A DNA stretch of 64,000 nt, from positions 15,036,501 through 15,100,500 of the forward strand of contig NC_056550.1 in assembly GCF_910596095.1 (NCBI RefSeq). Reading direction: 5' to 3'. The position numbers were made by a program, and so were the translations under genes. The notes under the pieces are model-generated. The model was not told the DNA's origin. It saw only the letters and a list, made by a program, of their open reading frames with translations, and did not search any database. Positions 1 through 12,300 of the stretch are shown here, piece after piece; positions within the stretch are counted from its first letter, which is position 1, and every line of letters starts with the position of its first letter. The stretch is from Thunnus maccoyii (Eukaryota > Chordata > Actinopteri > Scombriformes > Scombridae).

Positions 1-3000
1 AGGTCAAAATATGAGCTGAACCAAATAAGTTAAATTAAAACTCACAATGGGAAAGTACTGATGGACTCACTGTGGTGGCTGGGAACATTAAGGACACATT
101 TCCTAAGTCTTATATTTAATCTATCATTAGTTATTTTAAAATCAAGATAACAATATCAAGTAATGTTTGTGTTGTTGTTCCTCTAGATTTAAAAAATAAA
201 CACCACAAACGTGAAAAAAATATTATAAGGGGTCCAAGTGCTGACGGTGACTCCTGGATCTGAATGTTTAAATAAGTGATACTTTATATAAACCCTAACA
301 GTTTCCAAAGGATGCCATCAATATTTGGTTGCTCAACTGCATAACCATGCAACAATAACATAACTTTAACCAATATACTATTAGGTCACTGTAATGGATT
401 GAAAGTAAGTTTTAAGTTTACACAACTTGTCACTGATAGGCAACAAGTTGTTTTAAAATGGATTTTAAGCCTCTTCAGTAGGTGTTTTACTCTTGTTATT
501 ATAATTTAGACAATATATTTAAATGAACATTTGGACCGAACTAGAACTAACAAAATGCCATTGTGATGACTTTAGTTTTAACTACAGCAGAGTTTAATGC
601 TAATACAGAAATCACAGAACGTACACACAACTTTAAAAGCTGAGAAACTTTGATGTAATGTTCTTTTTCCCTATTAAGTTTATCTTCAACTGAATAAATG
701 TCAATGATTAAGAGATGGCCCTCTAACACTCCCTTTTATCTCAAAGGTCAATGGTAGTATAACTAAACTCAGAGCCACTTGAATATTTGCTTTGAAGTCA
801 GATATTTAACCTACTATATATATATAGGGTACTGGCTGAAAAGGTCAATGCACACATCAAATAAACAATAACAACAGGCATGTATGAAAATGTTGAAGGA
901 GAGTAAGAAAAGTACTTTAAAAAAGATACATTTGTCTCACTTTTAAACAATTTGCAGTTTTAGACCGCCACTTTTTTCTCTTTAAAATGGTTTCACTTCT
1001 GTTTTTCAACACCTTCATGGACAGATAACACACAGTGGTTGTTACCCTTTACATTATGAAATAATTAGCAGTGTCCAAAAAGTCAAAGACAGATATAATT
1101 GTAAATAAATTATTGTGTATGTAACAAAAATTGTGTTCTTTCCAGCGCCATGGAGAGCCTCCACAGTGTCATGTTCTACTTGGTGTGTTTGGTGCCCATG
1201 TGTGTCGCTGCTGCGCAAATCCTGGCTTGGAGACAGTTTTCCATACGCAGCAGTCACACAGTTGACATAAAGTATATAGATGGCTAGCTTCAGTATTTTC
1301 AGCATTCAGAGGAAGGTGGTTGATATTTCTCAAGTTAAGTTTTGAGGAATTTCTTTATTGCCAAGAGAGATCATGTTGACTGTTTTTGTAATTTTGAAAG
1401 CAATGTGTAAATTACTGTATGTATGAGATAATCCAGGGTTATATTGATGGTGTAAATCAGAGTGGTGCGCTGACGGGTGACACCAAATAGATAAATATCA
1501 AACATTTAAAGTACATGTAAATGTTTGACATACAAAAATAATCTATTTAAAGATGAGGGACCTTATATCCTTAATGATGATTTGTTTAATTTGAAACACA
1601 TCCATTTTTGTACATTCCTTCAAATGATATCTAATCTTAAAAGCGCACTGATGAGCCTGTAATTACTCCTTTACTAAATGTTACTGTCTCATCCTTTTCA
1701 AATGGTCACTGGATAGCTGGACCAAGTCTCAAAGTTTTTTCAGTTGTGTTAAATGTCAGACGCTTTTTCCAGTCACTGACCTCAGCAGATAATTAGCAGC
1801 AACATATTGTAAAATAACTGTGCTCAGTATAAAACTACCAGTTTCTCCCAAAACCAATCATAGGGCTTGTTAAAATAATGTGTTTAGCTAATGTGTCCAG
1901 CAAAGAAGCAGAGCTTGTTAAAAAAAACTGAACTGTATGTGAATTAGAAAGTTGCTACAAAAATTAGCTCAAGTTAAAGCACGAATTCCTGAAACATAAG
2001 TGCTGGCAGTAACATTCAAATACTGGTTTACAGCGTTACCAGCCAAAGGTAATTGACTTGAACCAATACATGTCGGGGAAAGGGACCTGAAAGCTGAACA
2101 TTAGACACATACAGTAGACTGACTACTGTATGTAGCAACATTTTTCCATCCTTCCTTGTACATTTGCTTAAGTATTTGTGAAGTGCTGTCTTAAAGACTT
2201 CACAGATTTCACATTCCAGAGCTGATTTGGTTGTATGATTGAAGGCATTGTCTTATTGCAATACATACACACAGAGAACCTCTAAAGCTGAAAACCATCA
2301 TGTTTTTAGTTAATATACAGTATCATTCTGTGATATCCATCAGTATGGTGGAGGGCGTTGAAAAACTAAAAGCACTCCATTTACTTTGGTTGCGCTCTAT
2401 AATTTGCTGTTTGGAGATGTGAATCAGGGTTTCACAGCTGCACATTGCAAGCACTGCTTACACACTGATCGCAAATAGTGGCAGTGTCACCTTTCACAAT
2501 CGAGTCCTACGGGGCTCTCTATGTATGTTGTGTCTGATGAGTGAAACACAAGCGAGAGGAAATGATCTCATATTACAAATCTCATGCTTACAAGTTGAGA
2601 ATATGATGAAATGGGCCCCAGGTTTGTTAAGTGGCACCTGTTGGTTGACAAGTCTAATTTTTTATTTCAGTATTTTAGTAAATAATAGATTCATCTTACC
2701 TGAAGAAACAGGTGCAAAATGTCACAAACATGACAGTTCACCTGATCAACTCCAGCCAAGCTCCAGAGTAATTTGACTGTCTATGGGGCCTCATACAGAC
2801 ATATGTGTCACTCTAAATCATAACAAGTACTTGTATAATATTAGAGCTTTAATGTTTTGAATCAAAATCTGTCTCACATACCGTTTAACACTGTTTACAG
2901 TAGAAAGACACGAGGGAGAGAAATGAAAAGGGAATAATTCACAATAATTGAATCTGAACCAAGATTTTTCAAACACGTCAGTCAAATCAGCCAAAGTTCA

Positions 3001-4840
3001 AATCATGCATTTATTTATTAAAAATGTACATACACTCATAAACATCCACTTCGACATTATAAGTAACATAAAAGTAAATTCTGGTGTTAACTGGCTGGGG
3101 CAGGGTTGTATCTGTGGGTGTTTACAGTGAACAAAAATATATGACAGTTATAGTACAGAGTGTAACTCAGCACGATGCCTCAAACATGTCAAGTTTATTT
3201 TCATTACAGAACACCTTACTGTAAGTTTCTTAAAAGATGATTTTCTGAGCAAAAACAACTCAAGGACCAAAAAGACACATCCTTTCTTAATTGAACATTG
3301 TGCTGTATTATATGCTGTATTAAATGTATTGTCATCTGTAATGTGCCTTTTTTGTCATTGCATCATTTATAATGATCAACTCTATTATGGTCGAATTCAA
3401 TCTGAATGTAAATCTTTCAGTTCGGTTTAGATGGTTTTTGATTAAAAATGTTTCTACACAACTATGTCCAGAGTGTGATTTCTAATTTTTCATGTTTACA
3501 AGTATTTTGTTTCCTTGTATGTAGAGAAAATTTCCTAATATAACAAACTGTTTCACACAGATATTAACTCCAGCCTACATCTGTTCCACACATACATACT
3601 TTATATCAAAAGAAGAGGGAGACATAAATTAGAGCGAGGAAGAAAACTGGACGCTGTAAAATTGTCACATTGATGTTGGATTTGTCCAATTTTAAAATAG
3701 AGCAGAAAAGGCTTCCAGAGCTTATAAACTTTCTGGTTGAGCGTTGTCTGGGTTTGAGGAGTACCATCACGTTTTCCACGCCGGTGTTTATGAGATGGTG
3801 GTGTATTTTTTTTTTTTTTTTGAATTTGAGGAGAATCAGTTGTTGAGCAAGCAGTGTGGAGAAGGCCAAAACTGCCCCTAAATCCTCAGAGACCACCCCA
3901 AATATGGCCATCAGAGGGTTAGGATCCCCTTAGGAACCCCTGTCCAAAATTCCTCTAGCCATGGACAAGACCTGAACATGAATGTGGGTGTCTGGATCTC
4001 ACACACATCCCTGAATAAAGTTTGGCCAATTTTGCTACCAGTCAGACAGAGCCTGTGAAGTACTTTTAAACTGTAGTTGCCAGTGCCTGATGAATATTGA
4101 TGAGGAATGAACCAGACATTGCTAATATTTGTTTGCTGAATTCCTCTTCTCATTGCACCTTAATGTTTTCTAAGGAAGGAGAGACAGCTGCATAGATTGT
4201 CTTGTAAAAACAGAGATTACACATTTTTACTGTACAGTGGGTCAATATCCAGGAATTCTTCTATCCAACTGTTCTGTGTGGCCTCAAGAGATGGAGAGAA
4301 ATATTTTCTGACAAAACTCCCAACCTGTAATTAGACTGGGGAACGCCGAATTTTGTCCTCAATCATTGGAATGAGACAAAACTGCTATTTCTAAAGACGT
4401 CTGTTACACATAGCACACCTTTTCTAACCCACACATCATTTTTTCTGTCAAACAGCTCTTTACTATCCTAGTTATGTGGCAGAAAATCCTGAGTTTCAAA
4501 CATTTCAGAAAAACACTGACCTGGTTTTGAACAGGTGCTCTTTACAATAAACAGACTGTAAATGTTATAAAGGAGAGCTGTCTGTTTAATACTGCTGAAA
4601 CCAAAAAACTAGAGAGAAAAGGAACAGTGACTCAGGACCTTTGTTGTAGTTTCTATGTCACACTTCAAGAGAAAAGGTGAGCAAGCACACAACTAACTTT
4701 CCAGCCTACATTGACTCTTTAGTCACAACAGTAAAGTTTCCAATGTCTTCAGTCAGGTGTTTCATAGTTTCGGAATTTCCTCTCGTTCAGGATGAAGGAG
4801 TTCTGAATCCGTCCTGTCTTTAAATATCCTTGACTGACAC
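1..4840. other. AT-rich stretch with no recognisable gene
   Basis: I read both strands for coding exons and found none I could name. Open frames here are short, unsupported by splice signals and rich in phenylalanine, lysine and leucine, as expected of AT-rich non-coding DNA. Two adjacent minus-strand frames (about 3606-3911 and 3911-4153) are the longest, but they match no family I know and are interrupted by a T-run. The right end probably holds the 3' UTR of the minus-strand igsf6 gene; an ATTAAA on the minus strand at 4585-4590 could be its poly(A) signal. No METTL9 exon, which lies around IGSF6 in mammals, was seen here. Confidence 0.6.
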
Positions 4841-6318
4841 TTAGACATTTTGATAGATGTCACCATTTGAGCCATTGACCTCAGTACTTGCAGCCTGCGA
4901 CAAGATTAAGTTTAACATGAAAATGATGGCAAAATAACACATTTTCAGATCAATAGGAAACTGTACACATGCTGTTACACAAGCTATGCAGAAGTTTCAT
5001 GTCTTACCCAATCTCTATGGTGACTACATCTCACCATAACATGCTGCAAAAAACTTACCTCAATTTTAGAGCGGTTTTTGCCAGCAGTTTGTTCGCTTTT
5101 CTCCAAGTTCCCTTTGCTGTACATTTCTTGCAGCACATTGCGGAATTGTTTTTTTCTAGTTGAGCTATTCTGGTTTGAAAAGAAAAGAGGCATTTACTAG
5201 ACATTTATTAGAAAACAGATATGTGGAGGTAATTTAACAACTGCTGTCATTTTTTTTTTGTGTGGCAAAAGCTTTTTCTGGCCTGTAATTTACAGAGGCC
5301 TTGGTTCCTGTTCCTCTTTTTGCTTCTGATGGCTTTTCCCTGATTAGTTAACAGTCAACACGTAAAAAAAAAAAACCCATCAGCAAATTAAAACAGAAAA
5401 TCAGACACTTATCTGCAACCTTGTCAGATGTGTAGGTCCTTTTGCACATGCATTTATTGCAGCCATGCTGGAGCAGAGAAGAACAGTATATTTTCACAAC
5501 AGTATATTGTAAAATTTATTTATTTATTTTTTAGTTAAAGTAATTTACCTTCTTTAGTATGATAAGGGTCACTACTGCCAAGCTGTAGATGGCCAAGAGG
5601 ACAAATAATAGCCACAGGAGAATGTGTCTCGCCATGGGTTTTAAGACTTCTGAAAACAAAAGAAAAGCTGTGTGTACCACTTCATCTAAAAAAAGACATC
5701 CAAACAAGCCTGACCATTAAAATCAAGGTTTTTTTTGCAACTCAAAAGACTCTTACCTCTTACTTCAAGAGTTGTACCCATCCCTACATACTGTTCCCCG
5801 GATGCTGGTGCTCCATCCGACACTGCAGCACAGTGGTAGATCCCGCTGTCATTGACGTTAAGTGATTGAATGTGTAAAGACGTTCCATTCAATCTGTACT
5901 TTTTTTGATTGCCAACCAGGTCCAGACGAAGAGGGGTGTTTTCTTTGAAAGCAAACCACTCGTATCTCAGGTTTTTGGTTGAACACTGTGAACTGACAGT
6001 ACAGGACAGAACAGCATTGTGTCCTGTTTTTTTCCAAATTATATCGCCTGGTTGTGATAAACAGCTCTCTGTTTTTCCCGCGCTTTCTGGAATGAATAGA
6101 GAAATTCAAATTTAGTGTATTTTAGCTCAAAAACTGAAACATAAAGTTGTCTCTCATAGCTTGACTGACACAATTCTAGGTTATACAAGTTTGTTTTTAT
6201 AATGTTCATCCCCTGAAAACACTTAATAAATGATGTACATACAGTATGTTTTGAAGGGCATCTTACCTATTACTGACAGGTAGGTGAGCAAGAGAGAAAA
6301 CCCAAACAAGCGGTCCAT
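4841..6318 (-). CDS. igsf6: Immunoglobulin superfamily member 6 (IGSF6), 6 exons, 231 aa
   Basis: Coding exons on the minus strand: 6267-6318, 5757-6086, 5549-5649, 5420-5467, 5059-5169, 4841-4894; all phases join. The product is a type I membrane protein. It has a signal peptide (residues 1-17, starting MDRLFGF), one V-set domain (about 18-127, with LSC at 44-46, an EW tryptophan at 61 and DSGIYHC at 97-103), a single transmembrane helix (about 136-158) and a basic cytoplasmic tail of about 70 residues. After the V domain the reading MGTTLEVRE parallels the GTTLVVRE I recall in human IGSF6, and the tail segment FRNVLQEMYSK also resembles it; total length is close to the human protein (about 241). 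IGSF6 is a myeloid and dendritic-cell receptor of poorly known ligand. The last residues, DIYQNV, offer a possible phosphotyrosine site. The fourth exon ends in a weak donor (AAG|GTTGCA), so that junction is the least certain. Longer in-frame starts lie upstream, but the chosen ATG gives a good signal peptide. Confidence 0.85.
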
Positions 6319-6959
6319 GTCTGTAGCTTGACAGCTTGTAAATGATCTCATGATTCCTTGTGTGAGACTATCTAAATGGCTGACAACATGGGAAGTTGGT
6401 AAATTGCACTTCCTCAACACTTAGTTCCTGCTTATTTTTCCTATCCTGCTCAGCTGAATGGTAGCATGGGTTTGAAAAAACCATGAGGCATTTCAGTGTG
6501 TTTCTAGTAACGTGACATGATAATGATGTCATCCATTATATTGAGTGCAAATAGATTTGACATTTCAGATTTCGAAGAGGGGTTGTAGATTTGTGTGTCA
6601 TTAAAAAGGGGAAACTACAAGATGTTTCTATCAGCCTTTTATTGCCTAACATTATGAATATGAACATTTCTGAAAATGTAGGAACAAATAGACCATCATT
6701 CTTGTGTATTAGAAATGTAGCAGTCTAGGAAAGAGGAAAAATGTCTAACGTGTGGTCAGAAATATTAACGAAGCAGGAGTGAGACGGCCAGCAAACCTGT
6801 TGAAAGGGTAAAAGGAGACTGAATATCTAGTTTTATGGTTTTATGATATCCAAATATACACAGAGATATCATATTGAAAAACAAAAACACCAACATGATG
6901 ACTGATTTTCATGTCTCCAGGTCAATCCCGCCATTGGCCTGTGTTTCATAAAAATATTA

Positions 6960-7480
6960 CAATTAAATAATTAATCAGATTACACCTGCAGTAATCAGAT
7001 TACACCCAGAGTAATGATATTACATAGTAGAGGTAACTCAGTGGCCACTGATCAGTAAACTCACTTCGTCCAGCAAGTTGGTGAAGCTCACTGTGTCTTC
7101 AGTTATATGTTTTTGTAATCTTAAAATTATTGATATTTTCTAAATCTGATGGTTCATGTTTTATCTCCTCCCAGCTGTTACAGTGTTGACTCATTATTAT
7201 TAATAATACTAATCAGAGGTGTCTTCAGGCTTTGAGCTTCAGTTTCATCATAATGAACCTGAGAACAAAAACAAACATTACTTTTGTAGGATTTTTTTTC
7301 TTTATAAACATGGACTTACTGCCTCTTTAAACCAGTGTGGAGACGTTGATGCTGCTCACTGTGAAACTGTTCCAAACTCTCTCGATAATATCAAAAACAT
7401 TCTCCAAAAATATCCCAACCTTCTCCAGACAGGTTTATTCCAAAGACTCAGTCATTTCATTGGCTGTGCTGGTGAGTGAA
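6960..7480. repeat. Probable interspersed repeat fragment
   Basis: At about 6974-7015 a roughly 20-bp unit beginning AATCAGATTACACC is repeated in tandem. From about 7200 the sequence reads as a fragment of a repeat I associate with teleost genomes; its plus-strand frame (7219-7479) has no start context or homologue I recognise. I see no gene here. The assignment rests on memory of similar sequence and should be taken as tentative. Confidence 0.3.
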
Positions 7481-7904
7481 ATCTCTTCATATCATGACAT
7501 GTGTCCTGCAGCAGTGTTTTTACAGTGAACTCAAAAAAGATGAAATATTTGTATGGAGTCCGGTGAGAGTTTGTGATGGATTAGTGAGGCTGCAGCTGAA
7601 TATAAACAGAATCAAGAGGATTTTATGTGTAAATCAGTGAAAATGTACTTAAGTCTGCAGGCTGAGGGACGACTGGATGGACAGATAGAATTTTGACAAA
7701 CTGTGGGTGTAAAATCTCATTACTTATAATACCTTTTGTACTTTTGGATCTTTTTTTGGATCTCATCAGTGTGTGACGTCATCAGGCACAGGGGAGAGCA
7801 GAAATTTTAGACCAGAAAAAAAAAATGTAAACACGTATCACTCTCATAGGTTCCAAGCACATATCATACCAACAGTGTGCAAAGAGCAAAGTGATTAAAA
7901 TATT

Positions 7905-8165
7905 AAGTAAATAATCCAGATATATTCAAGTGTTCTGGTAGTCTTGATACGCAAATTTTAGTCCATGAGCAGTTCGATGTCAGCAGGCCTGGCAAAGGCA
8001 GATCAGTTATAAAGTCTGATAGCACCCAGCAGGAATGACCTCCTGTATCCCTCCTCTACACAGTGGGGTTGAATGAGTCACACAACTTTACAAATCAGGC
8101 CCCTGTGCTCCTCCTCCTGGCCACCCTCCAAACACCCCACAATGGCAGTGTCATCTGAGAAAAAT
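7905..8165 (-). mobile_element. Degenerate LINE (non-LTR) reverse transcriptase C-terminal remnant
   Basis: The minus strand reads FSDDTAIVG, the catalytic F/YxDD box of LINE reverse transcriptases, then after a stop and an apparent internal deletion YRRSFLLGAIRLYN, which resembles the C-terminal end of CR1/L2/Rex-type elements. Roughly 200 residues normally lie between these blocks, so the copy is internally deleted as well as interrupted by stops. It cannot encode an active protein. Confidence 0.65.
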
Positions 8166-8237
8166 CAGTTTGCTGGAACTGTTAACAACTCAAAGACATC
8201 TGAAATGTCTGTGAAATAAATTTAATGGAGTAAAAAA

Positions 8238-8700
8238 TACAATATTTCAGAATCAGAATCTGTTTAATAGCCTGGTATGCAAGCAGACAAAGAATTTGTC
8301 TTGGTGTTTTCTCCCACAAACGCCACATAGAAGAATAAAAACATAACAAGAGTAAGGTAATAATAATAATGAAATGATAAAATAAACAAATTCGAACTAA
8401 AATTAAATTTGAAATCTATTTGTAGAATGGAATAATAACAAGATATAAAACTTTAAATTAAATATTGACTGTGCAAAGGAAATATGGACTGCGCCACGGA
8501 CCAAGAAATGGTGACACGAGCAAAAATTAAATGTGACGTGCAATAAATGGTTAAATTATGTAACAGTAGAGGTTGAATGCAATGTACCATGTTATGTCCA
8601 GTTTGATGAAATATATGAAAGTGACTTGTGCAGGGATTAAAAGAGGGATGTGAAATGTAAAGTCCAGGTTGATAACAGTACACGTCAGCTATTTAGTAGC
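8238..8700. repeat. Teleost interspersed repeat (CAGAATCAGAATCTG type)
   Basis: Starts with CAGAATCAGAATCTG and includes GAATTTGTCTTGGTG, a combination I recognise as a high-copy repeat of teleost genomes, often found downstream of LINE fragments. The adjacent LINE C-terminus at 7905-8165 lies on the opposite strand, so whether both belong to one insertion is unclear. Open frames across it have no coding character. Confidence 0.5.
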
Positions 8701-8711
8701 TTAGTTTAGTA

Positions 8712-8820
8712 TTAGTACAAAGTAGCATAAAATGGAAACACTAAAGTGAAGTACAAGTTCATCAAAATTGTACTTAAGTACAGTGCTTGAGTAAATGTAC
8801 TTAGTTACATTCCACCACTG
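8712..8820 (-). repeat. Truncated copy of the CAGTGGTGGAA...AACTAAGTACATTTACT repeat
   Basis: Read on the minus strand, this begins CAGTGGTGGAATGTAACTAA and continues with ACTTAAGTACAATTTTGA. That is the same terminus as the longer copies at 22826-23410 and 46005-46200. Only the first ~110 bp are present. It is a common non-autonomous repeat of teleosts. Confidence 0.6.
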
Positions 8821-9059
8821 ATAATAACCCAGTGATATATAATAATATCATATAGGCCTAACAAATATCTGTAGTTTTAATACCCACGTACATTATGTTG
8901 ACAACACAAAAACACACCTTTTCACAGTACAAAGAGTCGTTTTATGTGGTGTTAATGTCAGAAATATTGTTAAATGTTGAAGCACTGGACCCACCCAGTG
9001 TAATAATGTCTCATTTACCCAGAGCTCAAGTTTCTAGCCCCTCTTTGCTCAGCACGCTT

Positions 9060-9313
9060 GAGGCGGGACATTGCGCGCTGTCAATCAAGTTTTAATCCAA
9101 TCCAAATCCGTCTGTGTGTTTTGTGACGCCCCCTTCCACGTCGACCTGCACTCTCGCCATATCTTCAATCCTGGGAGTCCCGCAGCCCGGTTTTCCACCA
9201 AGTGGAGCAGGAGAAGCATTCAACATTAACTGTAACTTACAGTACTGCTTTAGAGCAAAAAAAGGTCATCTGTGTGAGCCTCCTAGCTGTGTCTATTCAT
9301 TCATTTAGCAACA
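9060..9313 (+). promoter_or_regulatory. kdelr2 promoter and 5' UTR region
   Basis: GC content and CpG density rise abruptly here compared with the flanks. There is a CCAAT at 9097-9101, a TGACG at about 9124 and CCACGTCG at 9136-9143, one base from the unfolded-protein-response element CCACGTCA. The transcription start is not defined by sequence alone. The region ends at the kdelr2 start codon, which has A at -3. Confidence 0.45.
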
Positions 9314-12300
9314 ATGAACGTGTTCAGACTGACAGGGGACCTCTCTCATTTGGCTGCTATCATCATCCTGCTGCTCAAAATATGGAAAAGCAGGTCGTGT
9401 GCAGGTGAGCTGTAGCTATATTTTTTTACTTACATATGCTTTTCATAATGTTATTATTGAGCGTTTTCTTTTTAACAGTTAAAACGCGTGTGTTACTTTT
9501 GTTAATTGTTACCCAGGAAGCTGTGAGGTAGCTAGCTAAATGCTAACGTTTCTCATTTCCTAAGTTACTCATTCATCCGAGCCACTGGCTAATAAGCGTT
9601 AGCAGGCTGTGGGCGAAGCTAGAGACTGCTGTCTACACTGTTATCACTTGGAGCAGCAGTCTGCTTTTAGTATTTACCGGAAATATCTAACAATTACTCA
9701 AATATTAAAATCAGTGGCAATAATTTTCATTTTTATGGGACTTTCCAGTGAATGTGAGTTAACTAACTTATGTTAACTTATGTCAGCTAAACCTACGAGT
9801 TGGGGGGATATGTAGTTATATTCCTACTATTTAATAACTGAGCAACTTATAAAGCAGTACATGCTACACATCAGCGATCCATGTGCTCTTGCTCTACTAA
9901 TCTGCGGTTTGGTGCTCGATTTTTTTGGTCTGGCTTCTGACGTGGCGTTCTAGAAGGCGCTACGTAACTACACGAGTCACAACTTTGCACCACGCTCGAT
10001 GTTTGTAACTCCAATAAACGTGTTTACTAACAAACGTGCATTAGATGTGTACTAATGGTGCTTCATCGTATAGTTAACAGTGATCTTTTGTGTACAGTCT
10101 TGTCTCACGATAAGAGGGAACAGTATTGGATGACACTTTAGGTTATGTGGAGAAAGACATTTCATCCCTTGAGAAACATTGTGGACAACATTGCCAGATG
10201 ATTTAAGTTGGTTTGCAATATAGCCTGTTCGCTTTTTAGAGTTATATTTGTGTATTTTTTATTTTAATTTCTGTTATTTGTATTGTAATATTACTGTGTT
10301 GTTAATCAAGAACAACTTTAGATAATGGAGAGAAATGCTGTGATTGGCACACAGAGCTGCAGGGTTGAGTGTAGGTTCAAAGTTAAATGGGGTTATGTAA
10401 GGTAACAGCTAAGAGATTGTAATGTGTTTGTGTAATTAGGGTTAATGTGATAAGATATTACATAGTTGTAGATGGTTTTGTCAGCGGATAAAGATGTCTT
10501 TGAGAATCCATCAATCCATTTCCTGTATGTCAAGTTTATTTGTTTATATGGCCTAAAATCACAAATTTCAATCTCTACCACATCTATTCTTAGACCCTTG
10601 ATTTGGATAATCAAAAACTAAAATAATCCCTTCAGGAAACTGGAAAAGAGGGAAACATTAGAAAGAGCAACAAAGGAGAGATTCTTCCTCCAGGGCAGAG
10701 AGACATGCAATACATGTCACACATACAGAGCAGACTGAAATAGCAATAGTAAATTTACAGTATGGAGAAACAGATTGACAATGTTAGGTAAATAAAGTGC
10801 AAACATACAGTATCAGTCAAAAGTTTGAACACACTTTCCCATTCACTTGAATGAGAAAGCGTGTCCAAACTTTTGACTGGTACTGTAAATGAAGGATATG
10901 GATCAGAGAAAGACATCAGGATCCTCAAACCCCCTTATATACCACAAAAACCTGGAAAGGAGACAGACTACACATGCACACAACAGGCCAGTAAAGGATA
11001 AGATTTTCACAGAGGGAGAAGAGTCGAGAGATGATAAAAGAGGATGATGCAGTCAGTTGTAGACAATATGATGCAAGAAAAGGTCAAAGCAAAGGCAAAA
11101 GTGTGTCTCCTTGTGAACGAGGACCTGATCATCCCTTGTCAGGGTTGCTGGTGTCTGGTACAGTATGCATTAGACAGGGACCAGGGGTACACCTTGGACT
11201 CAACACGGAAAATTCTGGCAGGTTCGAACCCCAAACCAGAGTGTTATAAGGTTAAAGTGTTTAGATTCTGGGTCCTGAGAGGGATGCCAGTCTCTGCTTG
11301 TAACTTCCTCTTGACTTAAAGTAATAATTTAATGCCCATATTTGATTGTGATCAGGTCATAAATACAGATGTTAAGAGAAACCTGTACACTCCTCTTCTT
11401 GTCTTTAAATGCTGCCTTATGATGTTTGGTGTACATTTCTGATGACATCATAGATATCGTCAGCTTTTGTATTTAAATTGAATGCTCCATACATGCATCT
11501 TCATTATTTATCTCTTAAATTAAGTCCAAAAGGGAAAATGTGCCTCTGAGATTTTCCACATAGATATTCATTATGATATTCAAAGCGTCCAGGAGGTGGC
11601 ACTGTTCAGTAAGGAGAAGCATTATATGATTCATGGTTATCTAGAGCTCATGTTAAGTGAAGCTGTTGTGATGCTGATGTTCACATTGGTGTGTTACTGG
11701 CATCTGGATCTAAACAGTAACTTGTCTTGATGTTTTGTTTAAAGGTATCTCTGGAAAGAGCCAAATCCTGTTTGCCATCGTGTTCACCACACGTTACTTG
11801 GATCTGCTCACCTCCTTCATCTCCCTCTACAACACATGCATGAAGGTGAGACACCAGTTCACGTCTCAGCCCTGACCCTTTCATACAGATCCCATATTTC
11901 TCTCCCAGTCCACTGAATGATGAGTTTTTCCGTGTTGTTTACCAGGTGATCTACATCGGCTGTGCATATGCCACAGTCTACCTGATCTATGCGAAGTTCA
12001 GGGCCACCTACGATGGCAACCATGACAGTTTCAGAGTGGAGTTCCTGGTTGTTCCTGTCGGGGGTCTTGCTGTTCTCATCAACCACGACTTTTCTCTCCT
12101 AGAGGTGGGTTCACCCTCCTGAATTGTTGTCAAAGCGTGACATAATTTATTGATTAGTGAACCACTATGAGAATACACAGTCCCTTTATTAACATGAATA
12201 GTTTAACTTTCAGAATTAATTGTACATATAACTTATGTGCCGTCAGATCCTGTGGACTTTCTCCATCTACCTGGAGTCAGTGGCAATCCTTCCCCAGCTC

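Noticed and set aside
1054-1305. Minus-strand frame containing SPSQDLRSSDTHGHQTHQVEH, considered as an exon
   Set aside because: The composition looks partly protein-like, but there is no matching donor or acceptor and no homologue recognised.
3606-4153. Two adjoining minus-strand frames of 80 and 101 aa
   Set aside because: They match no family I know, are split by a poly-lysine from a T-run, and lack splice or promoter signals. A decayed mobile element is possible but not shown.
7219-7479. Plus-strand frame ending in a good donor (GCTG|GTGAGT), considered as an exon
   Set aside because: The sequence resembles a dispersed repeat, alternative frames are equally open, and there is no upstream or downstream partner exon.
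1-9313. Search for METTL9 exons around igsf6
   Set aside because: In mammals IGSF6 lies within METTL9, but none of the methyltransferase blocks I looked for were found on either strand.
11200-11250. GGTTCGAACCCC, resembling a tRNA T-loop/B box
   Set aside because: No cloverleaf can be formed from the flanking sequence and there is no A box at the right distance.
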